Notes: a model not told the origin generated them from the letters alone. A stretch of DNA of 64,000 nt from Thermoplasmata archaeon (GCA_035622275.1 DASPVQ010000019.1:1-64000), one strand, 5' to 3'; positions 26,997-36,720 are shown, counted from the stretch's first letter. Made by a program: numbers and translations.

Positions 26997-28309
26997 CGCG
27001 ACGCGCACCCGTGGTCCTCAAGTTTGGGGGCGCGTCTCTCGAGCACCCCGCCCAGGTCGGGAACGACGTGCGGCGCGCCCTCTCGGAGGGCGCGCCGCTC
27101 GTGGTCGTCGTTTCGGCGCGCGAGGGCGTGACCGACCGGCTCGCCGGCGGCCTCGCGCACCCCCGGGCCCGCGCGGAGCATCGCCGGCTCGTCGAGGAGC
27201 TCCGGGCCCGCCATCCCGGTCTGCCGGCCGCCGGGCGCCGCCACCTCGAGCGGCTCGATCGCCTCTTCCGGGAGGTCGAGGAGTCGTCCCAGCGCGACGC
27301 CCCCCTCGCCGATCGCATCCTGAGCCAGGGCGAGCGGCTCGCCGTGCACTGGCTCGCCCGCGAGCTGGCGGCCGACGGCCTGCACGCCGTGCCGATCGAG
27401 GCCGACCATCTCGGTCTGATCACCGACAACGCCTACGGAGCCTCCTGCATCCTGTTCGACCGCTCCGGCCCGGCCGTCCGGCGCGGTCTCGGCCGCCGGC
27501 TGTCGGCCGGGGAGATCCCCGTCGTGACCGGCTACTTCGGCCGGAGCCTCGAGGGTCGCGTCGCGACGCTCGGTCGGGGGGGCTCGGATTACGCCGCCGC
27601 GGGGATCGGCGCGCTCATCGGGGCCTCGCGCGTCGAGCTCGTGAAGCGGCACGTCGCTGTGCTATCGGCGGATCCGCGCGAGGTACCGCAGGCGCGTCCC
27701 ATCCCCGAGCTCTCGTACGAGGAGGCCGAGGAGCTCGCCCAGTTCGGCGCCCGAGTGCTGCATCCCCTCACGATCGAACCCGCCCGGGCGGCGGGCCTGA
27801 CCCTGCGCGTCCGTTCTCTGGAGGATCCGTCGGTCGTCACGACCATCGCCCCGCCCCGGGCGGATCGGCACAATCGGGCTCTGACGATCCTGCGGCCCCT
27901 TCGCCTGTTGCGGCTGCGCGTGCCCGGTGGTCGACAACGGCCCGGGATCGTCGCCGAGGTTTCGCGACGCCTTTCCGAGGCCGGCGTCAACCTCGTCCAG
28001 CTCTACACGTCGTCGGCGCTCCTCTGCCTCGTCCTCGGTCCCCGCGAGGTCGTTCCGGCGATCCGCGCCCTCGCGCCGATCACGCGCGAGGCCGCGGCGA
28101 TGCTGGACGGACCCTACCGCGTGGCCCTGGTGACCGCCATCGGCGACGGCGTGCTCGACGACCTCCATCGGCTGCCCGCGAGCGCGCTGCTCGGCGCGCA
28201 GGGGTTCAGCGCCACGCCCCGCGCCCTGTCGCTGGCGGTCCCACTCGGGCAGGGCGCCCGGATCCTGCGCGAGCTCCATCGGGCGCTCGTCGAGGAGGCG
28301 GCCGTGTGA
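26993..28309 (+). CDS. lysC: Aspartate kinase
   Basis: 438 residues with the N-terminal amino acid kinase domain (K-F-G-G-A-S, then GYFGRSLEGRVATLGRGGSDY) and two C-terminal ACT domains (about residues 300-430). It makes aspartyl phosphate for Asd. The usual T-D-V-D-G-V before ADPR reads V-K-R-H-V-A-V-L-S-ADPR, so the nucleotide-side aspartate is missing; the enzyme may have altered ATP binding, but the kinase core is otherwise intact. The ACT pair normally binds a feedback amino acid; which one here is unknown. GTG start overlaps the asd stop, and its stop overlaps the trpE GTG. Confidence 0.94.
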   Translation: MTRRAPVVLKFGGASLEHPAQVGNDVRRALSEGAPLVVVVSAREGVTDRLAGGLAHPRARAEHRRLVEELRARHPGLPAAGRRHLERLDRLFREVEESSQRDAPLADRILSQGERLAVHWLARELAADGLHAVPIEADHLGLITDNAYGASCILFDRSGPAVRRGLGRRLSAGEIPVVTGYFGRSLEGRVATLGRGGSDYAAAGIGALIGASRVELVKRHVAVLSADPREVPQARPIPELSYEEAEELAQFGARVLHPLTIEPARAAGLTLRVRSLEDPSVVTTIAPPRADRHNRALTILRPLRLLRLRVPGGRQRPGIVAEVSRRLSEAGVNLVQLYTSSALLCLVLGPREVVPAIRALAPITREAAAMLDGPYRVALVTAIGDGVLDDLHRLPASALLGAQGFSATPRALSLAVPLGQGARILRELHRALVEEAAV

Positions 28310-29502
28310 CCGATCCCTGGCGGACCTTCTCGACCGCGGCCGCCGACCGCGACGAGGCCGGCTACTTCGAGATCGGGCCCGCGCGTCGCGCGGGGACCGG
28401 CCGCGCGGTCTGGTTCACCCGGGCGCGCGAGGTGCTCCGCGTCTCGCCCGTTAGCTCGCCTCGAGCACTCGCGGCCCGGGTGGAGCGGCATCTCTCGAGC
28501 GCGCCGGGCCGGGCCGCGATGGGCTTCCTGGGCTTTGACGCGGTCGGATTGTTCGAGCCCTGCCTGCGTTCGTTCCCGAACGGCGATCCGTTCCCCCTCG
28601 GCGCAGTGGCGCTCGTGGACCGCCCGAGCCGGGGACTCGTGCCGCCGCGGCCGAGACTGCGCCCGGTCGCGACGGGGCCCCCGGCCCGGCCGATCTCCGA
28701 CTCGTTGCCGCTCCCCCGCTTCGGCCGAAGCGTCCGGCGACTCATCGAGGAGATCCGCGACGGAGAAGCGTACCAGGTGGTCCTGGCGCATCGTCGGGCC
28801 TGGCGACGGCCGGCGGACCTGCTGACGAGGGCCGGCGCGCTCCGGGCCGCTGAGCGGTACGCCTTCTTCTTCTACCTGCGGCTCGGCGACCTCGAGCTGG
28901 CCGGCGCCTCGCCGGAATCGGTGGTCGAGGTGGAGGGCCGCCGAGCCTACATCAACCCGATCGCGGGCACGATCCCACGCGGGGTTCGGGCGGGACGACG
29001 TCTGCCGCTCGCGATCGACCCGAAGGAGCTCGCCGAGCATCGCATGCTCGTCGACCTCGCACGGAACGACCTCGGGGCCGTGGCGTCGGCCGGCACGGTG
29101 CGGCTCGTCTCCCGGGAGCGGATCGAGCGGTTCGCCCGGCTCGAGCACATCGTCACCCGGGTCCGCGCCGACCTGCCCCGGGGCGTCGGTCCGTGGGAGG
29201 TGCTCGGCTCGACCTTCCCCGCGGGTACCGTCTCGGGCGCGCCCAAGATCCGCGCGACCGAGCTGCTGCGTCGCGAGGAGGCGAGCTGGCGAGGGCCGTA
29301 CGCCGGCACCGTCGGCCTGCTCGAGCCGGGTGGTCGGGCGACGTGGGCGCTCGCGATCCGGACCGGATTTGCGGTGCGCGATCGGCTCTACACCGCCGCC
29401 GGGGCCGGGATCGTACAGCATTCCGAGCCGCTCCGCGAGTTCCACGAAACGCTCACGAAGCTCGCGCTCGTCGAATCCGCGCTCGTGGGAGGGCCGTCGT
29501 GA
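28306..29502 (+). CDS. trpE: Anthranilate synthase component I
   Basis: 398 residues, shorter than bacterial TrpE (about 500) and near archaeal sizes. Uses chorismate and ammonia from TrpG to form anthranilate. Conserved core: R-D-G-E-A-Y-Q-V-V-L, L-A-G-A-S-P-E-S-V-V, N-P-I-A-G-T-I-P-R-G, the E-H-R-M-L-V-D-L-A-R-N-D-L-G motif and P-A-G-T-V-S-G-A-P-K-I-R-A. The LLES motif that binds feedback tryptophan is not obvious in the shortened N-terminus, so feedback may be weak or absent. GTG overlaps lysC; ends overlapping trpG. Confidence 0.96.
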   Translation: MTDPWRTFSTAAADRDEAGYFEIGPARRAGTGRAVWFTRAREVLRVSPVSSPRALAARVERHLSSAPGRAAMGFLGFDAVGLFEPCLRSFPNGDPFPLGAVALVDRPSRGLVPPRPRLRPVATGPPARPISDSLPLPRFGRSVRRLIEEIRDGEAYQVVLAHRRAWRRPADLLTRAGALRAAERYAFFFYLRLGDLELAGASPESVVEVEGRRAYINPIAGTIPRGVRAGRRLPLAIDPKELAEHRMLVDLARNDLGAVASAGTVRLVSRERIERFARLEHIVTRVRADLPRGVGPWEVLGSTFPAGTVSGAPKIRATELLRREEASWRGPYAGTVGLLEPGGRATWALAIRTGFAVRDRLYTAAGAGIVQHSEPLREFHETLTKLALVESALVGGPS

Positions 29503-30080
29503 GGATCCTGCTGATCGATCACGAGGACTCCTTCGTCCACAACGTGGAACAGGCGTTGCGCCGGGAGGGCGCGGACGTCCGGTGCCTGCGGGCGACGGCA
29601 CCGCTGCGCGCGGCCGTTCGCTTCGACCCCGACGCCGTGGTCCTCTCGCCGGGGCCCGGCCACCCCCGTGACCGGCGGATGACAGGGCTCGCGCGCGAAC
29701 TCTTGCGACGCTGGGACGAGGAGCGACCGTTCCTGGGAGTCTGCCTCGGTCACCAGCTCATCGCGGACTTCTACGGCGGCCGGGTCGTTCGGGCCGACGC
29801 GCCGGTCCACGGAGAGACCCGACGCATCCACCACGACGGGCGCGGCCTCTTCGACGGGGTCCCCAACCCCACGGAGGTCGCCCGCTACCACTCGCTCGTG
29901 GTCGATCCCCGCGCCGTGCCCGCGGCCCTCGAGGTGTCGGCCCGCTGCGACGGCACCGTGGTGATGGCCGCCCGGCACCGGCTGCGGCCGGTCGAGTCCG
30001 TGCAGTTCCACCCCGAGTCCTACCTTACCCCGTCCGGGCGGCGCATGTTCCGGAACTTCCTGCACCGGGTGCGCCGATGA
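29499..30080 (+). CDS. trpG: Anthranilate synthase component II (glutamine amidotransferase)
   Basis: 193 residues, class I amidotransferase that supplies ammonia to TrpE. The nucleophile is in FLGVCLGHQLIA, the oxyanion glycines in L-S-P-G-P-G-H-P, and the catalytic histidine/glutamate in SVQFHPESYLT. Opens with I-L-L-I-D-H-E-D-S-F-V-H-N, typical of TrpG/PabA (I-D-N-Y-D-S-F). GTG at 29499 overlaps the trpE stop. Confidence 0.96.
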   Translation: MRILLIDHEDSFVHNVEQALRREGADVRCLRATAPLRAAVRFDPDAVVLSPGPGHPRDRRMTGLARELLRRWDEERPFLGVCLGHQLIADFYGGRVVRADAPVHGETRRIHHDGRGLFDGVPNPTEVARYHSLVVDPRAVPAALEVSARCDGTVVMAARHRLRPVESVQFHPESYLTPSGRRMFRNFLHRVRR

Positions 30081-31108
30081 TCGCGGACCGGCTGCGCCGA
30101 CTGCTCGATCCGCGGCCGCTGAGCTCCGCGGAGGCTCGCGCGCTCTTCGATCGACTGGTCGACGATCGGACGAGCGATGCCGAGCGTGGCGAGATCCTGG
30201 TCGCCCTCGCGGCGCGACCGTCCCGCACCGAGGAGCTCGTGGCGTTCGCCCGGGCGATGCGACGACGTGCGAGGCCCTTCCCCGTGCCCGCCCGGGACCG
30301 CGCGATCGACCTCTGCGGGTCCGGCGGGGCCCGTCGGCCATCGTACAACGTCTCCACGGTGAGCGCCTTCGTGGTCCGCGCGGCGGGCCTCCCGGTCGCG
30401 AAGCACGGCAACCGGAGCCGGGGACTGTGCGGCTCGAGCGACCTGCTCGCCGCCCTCGGGCTGCCGGTCACGTCGACGCCCGAGTTCGCGAGCGCGAGCT
30501 ACCGACGTTACGGCATCGCCTTCCTGCACGCCCCGCTGTTCCATCCCGCGACCGCTGCCGTCGCCACGGCCCGCCGACAGCTCGGCATCCCGACGATCTT
30601 CAACCGGCTCGGTCCCCTCTCCAACCCGGCCGAGCTCCGATGCCAGGTCTCCGGAACGGTCGACGTGCCGGCTGCGATCGGCACGGCGGCCGCCCTGCGA
30701 GCGCTCGGGGTCCGGCGTGGCATCACGATGACCTCGGACGACGGCTGCGATGAGTTCTCGCCCCGCGCGCCGACCTCGATGGTGCACTGGGACGGCACCC
30801 GCGTGCGCCGCCTCCGGCTGGATCCCCAGCGATTCCTCCCGCCCGAGGATCGTCGTGGGAGCTGGGGCGCGCTGCCGCCCCCCGCCGCAGCGGAGCAGGC
30901 CGAACGGCTGCTGGCCGGGTCCGGTGGAGCCCGCCGCGGGGCCGTCCTCCTCACCAGCGGCGCCGCGTTGTGGGTCGCCGGTCGATCGCGCGACCTGGGA
31001 AGCGGCGTCGTGGCCGCGGAGCGGGCGCTCGACGGCGGCGGGGCCGAGCGAATCCTGGAGCAGCTGCGCGAGCTCGCCGGCCGATTCCCGAAACCCGAGG
31101 AGGCGTGA
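30077..31108 (+). CDS. trpD: Anthranilate phosphoribosyltransferase
   Basis: 343 residues. Transfers phosphoribosyl from PRPP to anthranilate. Glycine-rich PRPP site C-G-S-G-G-A-R-R-P-S-Y-N-V-S-T (family GTGGD...NIST, with Gly-Ala replacing Gly-Asp), K-H-G-N-R-S, and the G-P-L-S-N-P segment are present. The aspartate of the usual GTGGD is alanine here, a small departure. Overlaps trpG as ATGA and trpC as GTGA. Confidence 0.94.
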   Translation: MIADRLRRLLDPRPLSSAEARALFDRLVDDRTSDAERGEILVALAARPSRTEELVAFARAMRRRARPFPVPARDRAIDLCGSGGARRPSYNVSTVSAFVVRAAGLPVAKHGNRSRGLCGSSDLLAALGLPVTSTPEFASASYRRYGIAFLHAPLFHPATAAVATARRQLGIPTIFNRLGPLSNPAELRCQVSGTVDVPAAIGTAAALRALGVRRGITMTSDDGCDEFSPRAPTSMVHWDGTRVRRLRLDPQRFLPPEDRRGSWGALPPPAAAEQAERLLAGSGGARRGAVLLTSGAALWVAGRSRDLGSGVVAAERALDGGGAERILEQLRELAGRFPKPEEA

Positions 31109-31908
31109 GCGTGGGCTTCCTCAGCGAGATCGTGGCGGAGATCCGCCGGGACATCCTGCGCCCGGACTATGTGCCCGACGCTCCGATCTCCGACGGGGCT
31201 CCGCGGCCCAGCCTCCGGGGCGCGATCGAGGGCGCGGGGCCCGAGGGCGCGCTCCTGGTCGAGTACAAGCGGGTCTCCCCGGGGGCGACGGTCCCGCGTC
31301 TCCCGTCGCGCACCGTCGAGGCGTTCCTCGCGGCGACCCAGGGCGCGAACGTGACGGCCTACTCGTGCGTCGCGACGGGCCCCCGGTTCGAGGGTTCGCC
31401 GCGGGACGTCGCGACCGTCGCTCGTGCCACTCCCCGGCCGGTGCTCTTCAAGGATTTCGTCGTCGATCCCGTCCAGCTCGACGCGGCCCAGCTCGCCGGC
31501 GCGAGCGCGGTCCTGCTCATCGCTCGACTCGAATCGGAAGGGCTGCTGGAGCGCCCCCTCGCCGAGCTCGCGAAGATGGCCCACACGCGCGGGCTCGAGG
31601 TGCTGCTGGAACTTCACGCGCGCGGCGAGGTGAAGGGCGCGGGCGACATCGGTGCCGACGCCTACGGGGTGAACGTCCGTGATCTCGACACGCTCCAGAT
31701 GACCCCGGAGGTGACCGCCAAGACCCTGCGCGCCGCCGCCGAGCTGCGACCCTTGCTCGGCCTAAGCGGCGTGGCGTCCCCCGACGACGCGCGTCGCCTC
31801 TGGTCCCAGGGGGTCGACGGGATCCTGGTCGGGAGCGCCGTGGCCCGGGCGAGCGATCCGGCGGCGTTCCTGCGCTCGTTGCGGCGGCCTCGCCGAGGTG
31901 CCCGATGA
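31105..31908 (+). CDS. trpC: Indole-3-glycerol-phosphate synthase
   Basis: 267 residues (265 if the second GTG is used). Ring closure of the anthranilate deoxyribulotide. Active-site segments: V-E-Y-K-R-V-S-P (lysine, normally EIKxxSPS), L-F-K-D-F (second lysine), LLELHA (glutamate), GVNVRDLDT (asparagine of GINNRDL). The usual second Asn is Val. Two GTG starts compete: 31105, overlapping the trpD stop as GTGA, and 31111, which has GGAGG (31099-31103) seven nt upstream; spacing favours 31111. Confidence 0.94.
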   Translation: MSVGFLSEIVAEIRRDILRPDYVPDAPISDGAPRPSLRGAIEGAGPEGALLVEYKRVSPGATVPRLPSRTVEAFLAATQGANVTAYSCVATGPRFEGSPRDVATVARATPRPVLFKDFVVDPVQLDAAQLAGASAVLLIARLESEGLLERPLAELAKMAHTRGLEVLLELHARGEVKGAGDIGADAYGVNVRDLDTLQMTPEVTAKTLRAAAELRPLLGLSGVASPDDARRLWSQGVDGILVGSAVARASDPAAFLRSLRRPRRGAR

Positions 31909-32552
31909 AGACCTTCGTCAAGTTCTGCGGGCTGAAGGACGCCGCCGCGGTGCACGAAGTGCCGGCGGGAGGGGCCGCCGGGTTCGTCGTCGAGGTGCCC
32001 GCCTCCCCGCGGAACCTCTCGCTCGACGCCACGGCGCGACTCATCGACGAGGTCCCCACGGAGGCGGAGGCCTGGGCGGTGGTGGTGCAGCCGGACGCGG
32101 CGCTCATCCACCGTCTCTTCGACGAGGTCGGCGTCGATCGCATCCAGGTCTACGGCCCGGTCCCGGAGGGGTTGGAGTTCCTGGAGGTGCATCACCTCGT
32201 CCCGTCGATGCCGATCCCGCCCCCCGGGAGCGGTGCGCCGGCTCCCGCGGTCCCGGCGGCCGAGGACTATCCCCGGGTCCACCTGGACGCGGCGGGGCAG
32301 CCGCTCCCCGGCGGTAGCGGCACGCGGCCCGACTGGGAGATGTGCGCGACGATCGTCGACGCCCACCCGGGCCGCAAGTTCGTCCTCGCCGGCGGTCTCA
32401 CCGCCGAGAACGTCGCCGAGGCGCTGGAGGTCGTGCGGCCGTGGGGCGTCGACGTCTCCTCGGGGATCGAGAGCGCACCGGGAGAGAAGGACCCCGCCCG
32501 CATGCGAGGGTTCATCGCCGCGGTCGCGGCCTACGAGGCGAGCCATGCCTAG
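31905..32552 (+). CDS. trpF: Phosphoribosylanthranilate isomerase
   Basis: 215 residues. Amadori rearrangement of phosphoribosylanthranilate. The N-terminal VKFCGLKD carries the catalytic cysteine and the C-terminal V-D-V-S-S-G-I-E the catalytic aspartate and phosphate site; [13 protein letters not shown] precedes it. The middle region holds a Pro/Ala insert (about residues 107-125). Overlaps trpC as ATGA, and the trpB ATG lies eight nt inside its end. Confidence 0.93.
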   Translation: MKTFVKFCGLKDAAAVHEVPAGGAAGFVVEVPASPRNLSLDATARLIDEVPTEAEAWAVVVQPDAALIHRLFDEVGVDRIQVYGPVPEGLEFLEVHHLVPSMPIPPPGSGAPAPAVPAAEDYPRVHLDAAGQPLPGGSGTRPDWEMCATIVDAHPGRKFVLAGGLTAENVAEALEVVRPWGVDVSSGIESAPGEKDPARMRGFIAAVAAYEASHA

Positions 32553-33705
32553 ACGGTTCGGCCCCTTCGGTGGCGCCTACGTCCCCGAGACGCTCGTCCC
32601 CGCGCTCGTCCAGCTCGAGGCGACGTGGCGCTCGGCCCGACGCGATCCCGAGTTCCGGCGGCGGCATCGCCGCCTCCAATCCACCCTCGCCGGCCGGCCG
32701 ACGCCGCTCTACTTCGCGGAGAACCTTACCCGGCGGGCCGGCGGCGCCGAGATCTGGCTGAAGCGCGAGGACCTCGTGCACGGCGGCGCGCACAAGTTCA
32801 ACAACGCCCTCGGCCAGGGTCTCCTCGCGGTGCGCATGGGCAAGCCGCGGCTGATCGCCGAGACCGGCGCTGGCCAGCACGGCGTCGCGACCGCGATGAT
32901 CGGCGCGGCCCTCGGTCTCGAGACCGAGGTCTACATGGGGACGCTCGACATGGCCCGACAGCGTCCGAACGTCGAGCGGATGCGCCTGCTCGGCGCGAAG
33001 GTCGTGCCGGTCCGGGACGGGAGCCGAACCCTCAAGGACGCGATCAACGCCGCGCTCCGGGACTGGATCGAGAACGTCCGGACGACCCACTACCTGCTCG
33101 GCTCGGCGGTGGGGCCCCACCCGTTCCCCTCGATCGTCGCGGACTTCCAGAGCGTGATCGGCCGCGAGATCCGGCAGCAGTCCCGTCGCGCGTTCGGCCG
33201 GTTGCCGGACCTCGCGGTCGCGTGCGTCGGCGGGGGATCGAACGCGATCGGGACGTTCCACCCGCTCCGCGCGACGTCGGTCGACCTCCTCGGAGTGGAG
33301 GCCGGCGGCCCGAAGGGCCATCGCACCGGGGCGGCCTCCCTCGCGCGCGGCCGGCCCGGCGTGCTGCACGGCAGCTTCTCCTACGTCCTCCAGGACCGGG
33401 ACGGCCAGGTGGCCGAGACCGCGAGCATCAGCGCCGGCCTCGACTACCCCGGCGTCGGCCCCGAGCATGCGCAGCTCAAGGAGTCCGGCCGCGCCCGCTA
33501 CCTCGCCGTCCACGACGAGGAAGCCCTGAGGGCGTTCCACTGGCTCGCCCGGGACGAGGGGATCCTGCCGGCGCTCGAGCCGGCGCACGCGATCTTCGCC
33601 GCGGTGCGCGAGGCCCGCCGGCGACCGCGCCGCCACAAGATCGTGGTCACGCTCTCCGGTCGGGGCGACAAGGACCTCGAGGTGGTCCTCGGTGCGGCTC
33701 GCTAG
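32545..33705 (+). CDS. trpB: Tryptophan synthase beta chain
   Basis: 386 residues, TrpB1 type. Joins indole and serine on PLP. Opening [12 protein letters not shown]; the PLP lysine lies in [25 protein letters not shown] follows; the phosphate loop is [18 protein letters not shown] and S-G-R-G-D-K-D close. All catalytic positions look intact. ATG overlaps the trpF stop; trpA overlaps the end by 14 nt. Confidence 0.97.
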   Translation: MPRRFGPFGGAYVPETLVPALVQLEATWRSARRDPEFRRRHRRLQSTLAGRPTPLYFAENLTRRAGGAEIWLKREDLVHGGAHKFNNALGQGLLAVRMGKPRLIAETGAGQHGVATAMIGAALGLETEVYMGTLDMARQRPNVERMRLLGAKVVPVRDGSRTLKDAINAALRDWIENVRTTHYLLGSAVGPHPFPSIVADFQSVIGREIRQQSRRAFGRLPDLAVACVGGGSNAIGTFHPLRATSVDLLGVEAGGPKGHRTGAASLARGRPGVLHGSFSYVLQDRDGQVAETASISAGLDYPGVGPEHAQLKESGRARYLAVHDEEALRAFHWLARDEGILPALEPAHAIFAAVREARRRPRRHKIVVTLSGRGDKDLEVVLGAAR

Positions 33706-34480
33706 CGCCCTCGCCCGGGCGCGAGCCCGGGGAGCCCCGATCCTCGTCCCGTACCTCCTCGTCGACCGGGCCCGCGGCGCTCGAGTCGCCCGCATCGTCC
33801 GGGACCTGGCGGCCGCGGGAGCGACCGGCCTCGAGCTCGGCTTCCCGTTCTCCGAACCGATCGCGGACGGACCGGTGCTGGCCGCCGCTCACGCGCGATC
33901 CCTCCGGAACGGGACGACCTGGACCGACCTCCTGGCGGCGGCGCGCGTCGCGAGCCGCGCGCTCCCCACGGCGGTGATGACCTATGCGAACCCGCTGTGG
34001 CACCGGGGGCTGGATGCGGCGATGGGCAGCCTCGCCCGCGCCGGCGTCAGCGGCCTCATCGTTCCGGACCTCTCCCTCGAGGAGTCGGGCCCCTACCGTT
34101 CCGCCGCGCGTCGGCAGGGGCTCGCCCTGGTCCTGCTCGCCGCGCCCGGCGTGACCCGCGAGCGGATCGCCCGGATCGCGCGCCGGTCCCGCGGCTTCCT
34201 CTACGTCGTCGGGCACTACGGGACGACGGGCGGCGCGGCGCCGGGGGCGAGCGTCGACCTCGGGCCGGCGATCGCCGCCGCGCACCGGGCGGCGCCTCAC
34301 CTGCCGGTGCTCCTCGGCTTCGGGATCCGCGATCGGGCGAGCGCCCGGCGGGCGATGGCGACGGGCGCCGACGGGGTCGTGGTGGGCACGGCGATCGAGG
34401 AACGGCTCCGCGGACGTCCCGTGTCCGGGGCGCTCACCGAGTTCCTGCTAGGTCTCGGGCTGGGCGCACCGGCGGCGTAG
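33692..34480 (+). CDS. trpA: Tryptophan synthase alpha chain
   Basis: 262 residues. Releases indole from indole-3-glycerol phosphate and channels it to TrpB. Catalytic glutamate in [15 protein letters not shown] and aspartate in the same motif (I-A-D-G-P), then [15 protein letters not shown] and [10 protein letters not shown]. Start is a GTG inside trpB. It is the last gene of the aromatic operon; 52 nt separate it from the convergent endA stop. Confidence 0.96.
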   Translation: MRLASALARARARGAPILVPYLLVDRARGARVARIVRDLAAAGATGLELGFPFSEPIADGPVLAAAHARSLRNGTTWTDLLAAARVASRALPTAVMTYANPLWHRGLDAAMGSLARAGVSGLIVPDLSLEESGPYRSAARRQGLALVLLAAPGVTRERIARIARRSRGFLYVVGHYGTTGGAAPGASVDLGPAIAAAHRAAPHLPVLLGFGIRDRASARRAMATGADGVVVGTAIEERLRGRPVSGALTEFLLGLGLGAPAA

Positions 34481-34532
34481 CGACCGCCGACGGCGAGTCC
34501 GTCCCCGTTGAGGGGGTCGCCGGTCGCGCGCC

Positions 34533-35597
34533 CTACGGCCGCACGCGATCGAGCGCGAGGAAGCGGATCCGGCCGTCGTCGCCCACGCCCGCGATCACGA
34601 ACTCCTTGCGCACGCCCTGGGCGACGCGCACGCCCCCGGCGATCTCGGGCCAGGCGGCCCGGTGCGTCGCGGGCACCGCCTGGACGAGGTAGCGGGCGTG
34701 GGCGTGCTCGGGGTTGCGCGGGTAGGCCCGAAAGTGCGCGCCGTACTTGAATCCGGTCTTGACCACCAGCTTGCGTCCCCGCAGGTCCCGGTAGGCCGCC
34801 CGTCGCTCCACGAAGCGAGGATCGAGCCGCCGCGCCCGTCGCTCGAGGCGCTCGCGGCTCACGGCGCGGCCGGTCTTCGCGTCCCGGAGCGCGAGCTGCC
34901 CCGTGTCGACCAGGTAGGCGGCCTCGATCAGCGAGAGCTCGAGGCGCGAGCCGACGCGACTCCCGTAGGCGAGGGCGCGCCCGAGCCCCTCCACGGCCGT
35001 CGGCTCGTGGACGGTCACCCGGTCGTCGCTCAGCCATCCGACGGTCGCCCGGGCGAGCGGCACGGGCACGAGGGCGCCGGACGGCGCGGAGCGGCGCACC
35101 CGATAGTACGTCAGGTCCGACTCCTCGTCGACGAGCGCGAGCAGCAGGAGCTTCTTCGCGCTCTGGGCCCGGTCGGCGAGCTCGAACAGCGCGGCCAGGT
35201 CGAACGGGACCCGTTCGCTCAGCGCTTCGACCCAGTAGCGGGACGGCGTCTTGTGGAGGACCCCTCCCCGTGGGAGGACCGCGAAGTCGACCGGCGGCGG
35301 GGTCGCCCGCACGACGTAGCCGCGCTGGCGCAGGTCCCGGTAGACGAGGTAGCGCACCGGGAACCCGCGGTCCGCTCGGACCGCGCGTCGGAAGACGCTC
35401 GGCCACTCCACCCGGCGGCCCCCGCGTCCCGCGATCTCCGCCCGTCCCATCTCGGCGAGATAGACCGCCTCGTACCGGTCGAGGCGGATCCCCCCCTCGT
35501 CCGCGACGGTCCCGAAGTAGCCCTTGGCGTAGATCGCGCTCGACTCCGCCGGGTCGGTGAACCGGGCCGTCCCGTCGCGCGCGAGCTCGCCCGTCAC
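34533..35597 (-). CDS. endA: tRNA-splicing endonuclease, fused dimeric (alpha2) type
   Basis: 354 residues, about twice the single-domain enzyme; residues 1-~175 are a degenerate copy and ~180-354 the catalytic copy. Catalytic triad by comparison with the family: Tyr292 (F-R-A-Y), His300 (HARYLV) and Lys331 (VRKEFV). It cuts the bulge-helix-bulge of tRNA introns. The window contains a tRNA-Glu with an intron at an unusual site (50042-50145). Last gene of the lipid operon; GTG start overlaps the pyrE stop. Confidence 0.93.
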   Translation of the reverse strand: MTGELARDGTARFTDPAESSAIYAKGYFGTVADEGGIRLDRYEAVYLAEMGRAEIAGRGGRRVEWPSVFRRAVRADRGFPVRYLVYRDLRQRGYVVRATPPPVDFAVLPRGGVLHKTPSRYWVEALSERVPFDLAALFELADRAQSAKKLLLLALVDEESDLTYYRVRRSAPSGALVPVPLARATVGWLSDDRVTVHEPTAVEGLGRALAYGSRVGSRLELSLIEAAYLVDTGQLALRDAKTGRAVSRERLERRARRLDPRFVERRAAYRDLRGRKLVVKTGFKYGAHFRAYPRNPEHAHARYLVQAVPATHRAAWPEIAGGVRVAQGVRKEFVIAGVGDDGRIRFLALDRVRP

Positions 35598-36145
35598 GTG
35601 GCGGCGCTCCGCAGCTCGCTCAGCGTGACGAGGGCCTCCAGCCGCACCCCCGCCGCGGCGAGGCGCTCGGTCGCGCCGGCTTCGCGGTCAACGACCGTGA
35701 CCGTCCGGTCGACGAGGGCGCCGGCGGCGCGGATGATCTCGATCGATCGCATCGTCGTGCCCCCGGTCGTGGTCGCGTCCTCGAGGAGCAACACGCGCTC
35801 GCCGGCCGGCAGCTCGCCCTCGAACGCTTGCCGCGTCCCGTGCTCCTTCGGCGCCTTGCGCAGGACGACGTACGGCCGGCCGGTCTCGAGCGCGACGGCG
35901 ACCACGAGCGGCACGGCCCCCAGCTCCATCCCGGCGAGCCGGGGCTCGGAGCCGGCGCGGGCGACGAGCGCGCCCGCGAGCCGGGCCAAGCGGGCCGGGT
36001 CCGTCCACGCGCGCTTCACGTCGATGTAGACGTCGCTCCTCTCGCCCGAGGTGAGCGTGAACTCCCCGAAGCGGACGGCGCCCGAGTCGATCAGCAGGCG
36101 TACGAGCTCGCCCCGACTCGGGGGCGCAGCGGTGGTCGCGGTCAC
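35594..36145 (-). CDS. pyrE: Orotate phosphoribosyltransferase
   Basis: 183 residues. Makes OMP from orotate and PRPP. Motifs: F-G-E-F-T-L-T-S-G-E-R-S-D-V-Y-I-D, the L-R-K-A-P-K-E-H-G-T flexible loop and the PRPP site V-L-L-L-E-D-A-T-T-T-G-G-T-T. The GTG start is read out of the carS stop region (TGGTGA) and its stop overlaps the endA GTG, so translation of the three is coupled. Confidence 0.96.
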   Translation of the reverse strand: MTATTAAPPSRGELVRLLIDSGAVRFGEFTLTSGERSDVYIDVKRAWTDPARLARLAGALVARAGSEPRLAGMELGAVPLVVAVALETGRPYVVLRKAPKEHGTRQAFEGELPAGERVLLLEDATTTGGTTMRSIEIIRAAGALVDRTVTVVDREAGATERLAAAGVRLEALVTLSELRSAAT

Positions 36146-36720
36146 CACGGCACCTTCTTCAGGCCGACCCAGTAGCCGACGTAGTTGAACGCGGCGTGCA
36201 GCCCGAGCGTGTAGACGAGGAGCCATAAGACCGCTTCCCAGCTCGCGAACACGCTGACGAACAGCGCCGGATAGAAGGCGAGCCCGAGTGCGATCGGCAC
36301 GAGCACGAACGGGAGCTGATCGAGCAGGAGGGTGCGGCGCCCGCTCTCGCGACCCAGCCGGCGCTTGACGAAGGAGCCGAGCGCGTCGCCCGTCATCGCC
36401 CCGAAGGTGAGGAGCGCGACGACCGGCACGGCCGCGAGCACGCTCGGCCCGAGCTGGGGCACGATCGCCAGGCTCGGCGGCGCGAGCAGGATGAGCCAGG
36501 CCTCCAGCAGGCCGACCGGCATCGCCGCGAGCGAACCGACGAGGAACCCGGACCAGGTCTTGGACGGACCGAGGACCCGTCGGCCGTCGCGCCGTACGAC
36601 GCGGCCGAAGTCCATCGGCGGCCCCCAGCCGCGGGGGAGCGTGGCCAGCGCGTTGGCGACGTACGCGGGCAACAGGACCCAGAGGACCGCGAGCGCGGAC
36701 GACTCGAGCGCGTTCAGCAC
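36142..36720 (-). CDS. carS: CDP-archaeol synthase
   Basis: 192 residues, about five membrane helices. Activates unsaturated archaeol phosphate with CTP. The family signature is clear: L-P-A-Y-V-A-N-A-L-A-T...G-W-G-P-P-M-D-F-G-R, then R-R-V-L-G-P-S-K-T-W-S-G-F, G-A-M-T-G-D-A-L-G-S-F-V-K-R-R and L-L-L-D-Q-L-P-F. It stands with the GGGP and DGGGP synthase genes of the same pathway in this operon. Confidence 0.95.
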   Translation of the reverse strand: MLNALESSALAVLWVLLPAYVANALATLPRGWGPPMDFGRVVRRDGRRVLGPSKTWSGFLVGSLAAMPVGLLEAWLILLAPPSLAIVPQLGPSVLAAVPVVALLTFGAMTGDALGSFVKRRLGRESGRRTLLLDQLPFVLVPIALGLAFYPALFVSVFASWEAVLWLLVYTLGLHAAFNYVGYWVGLKKVPW

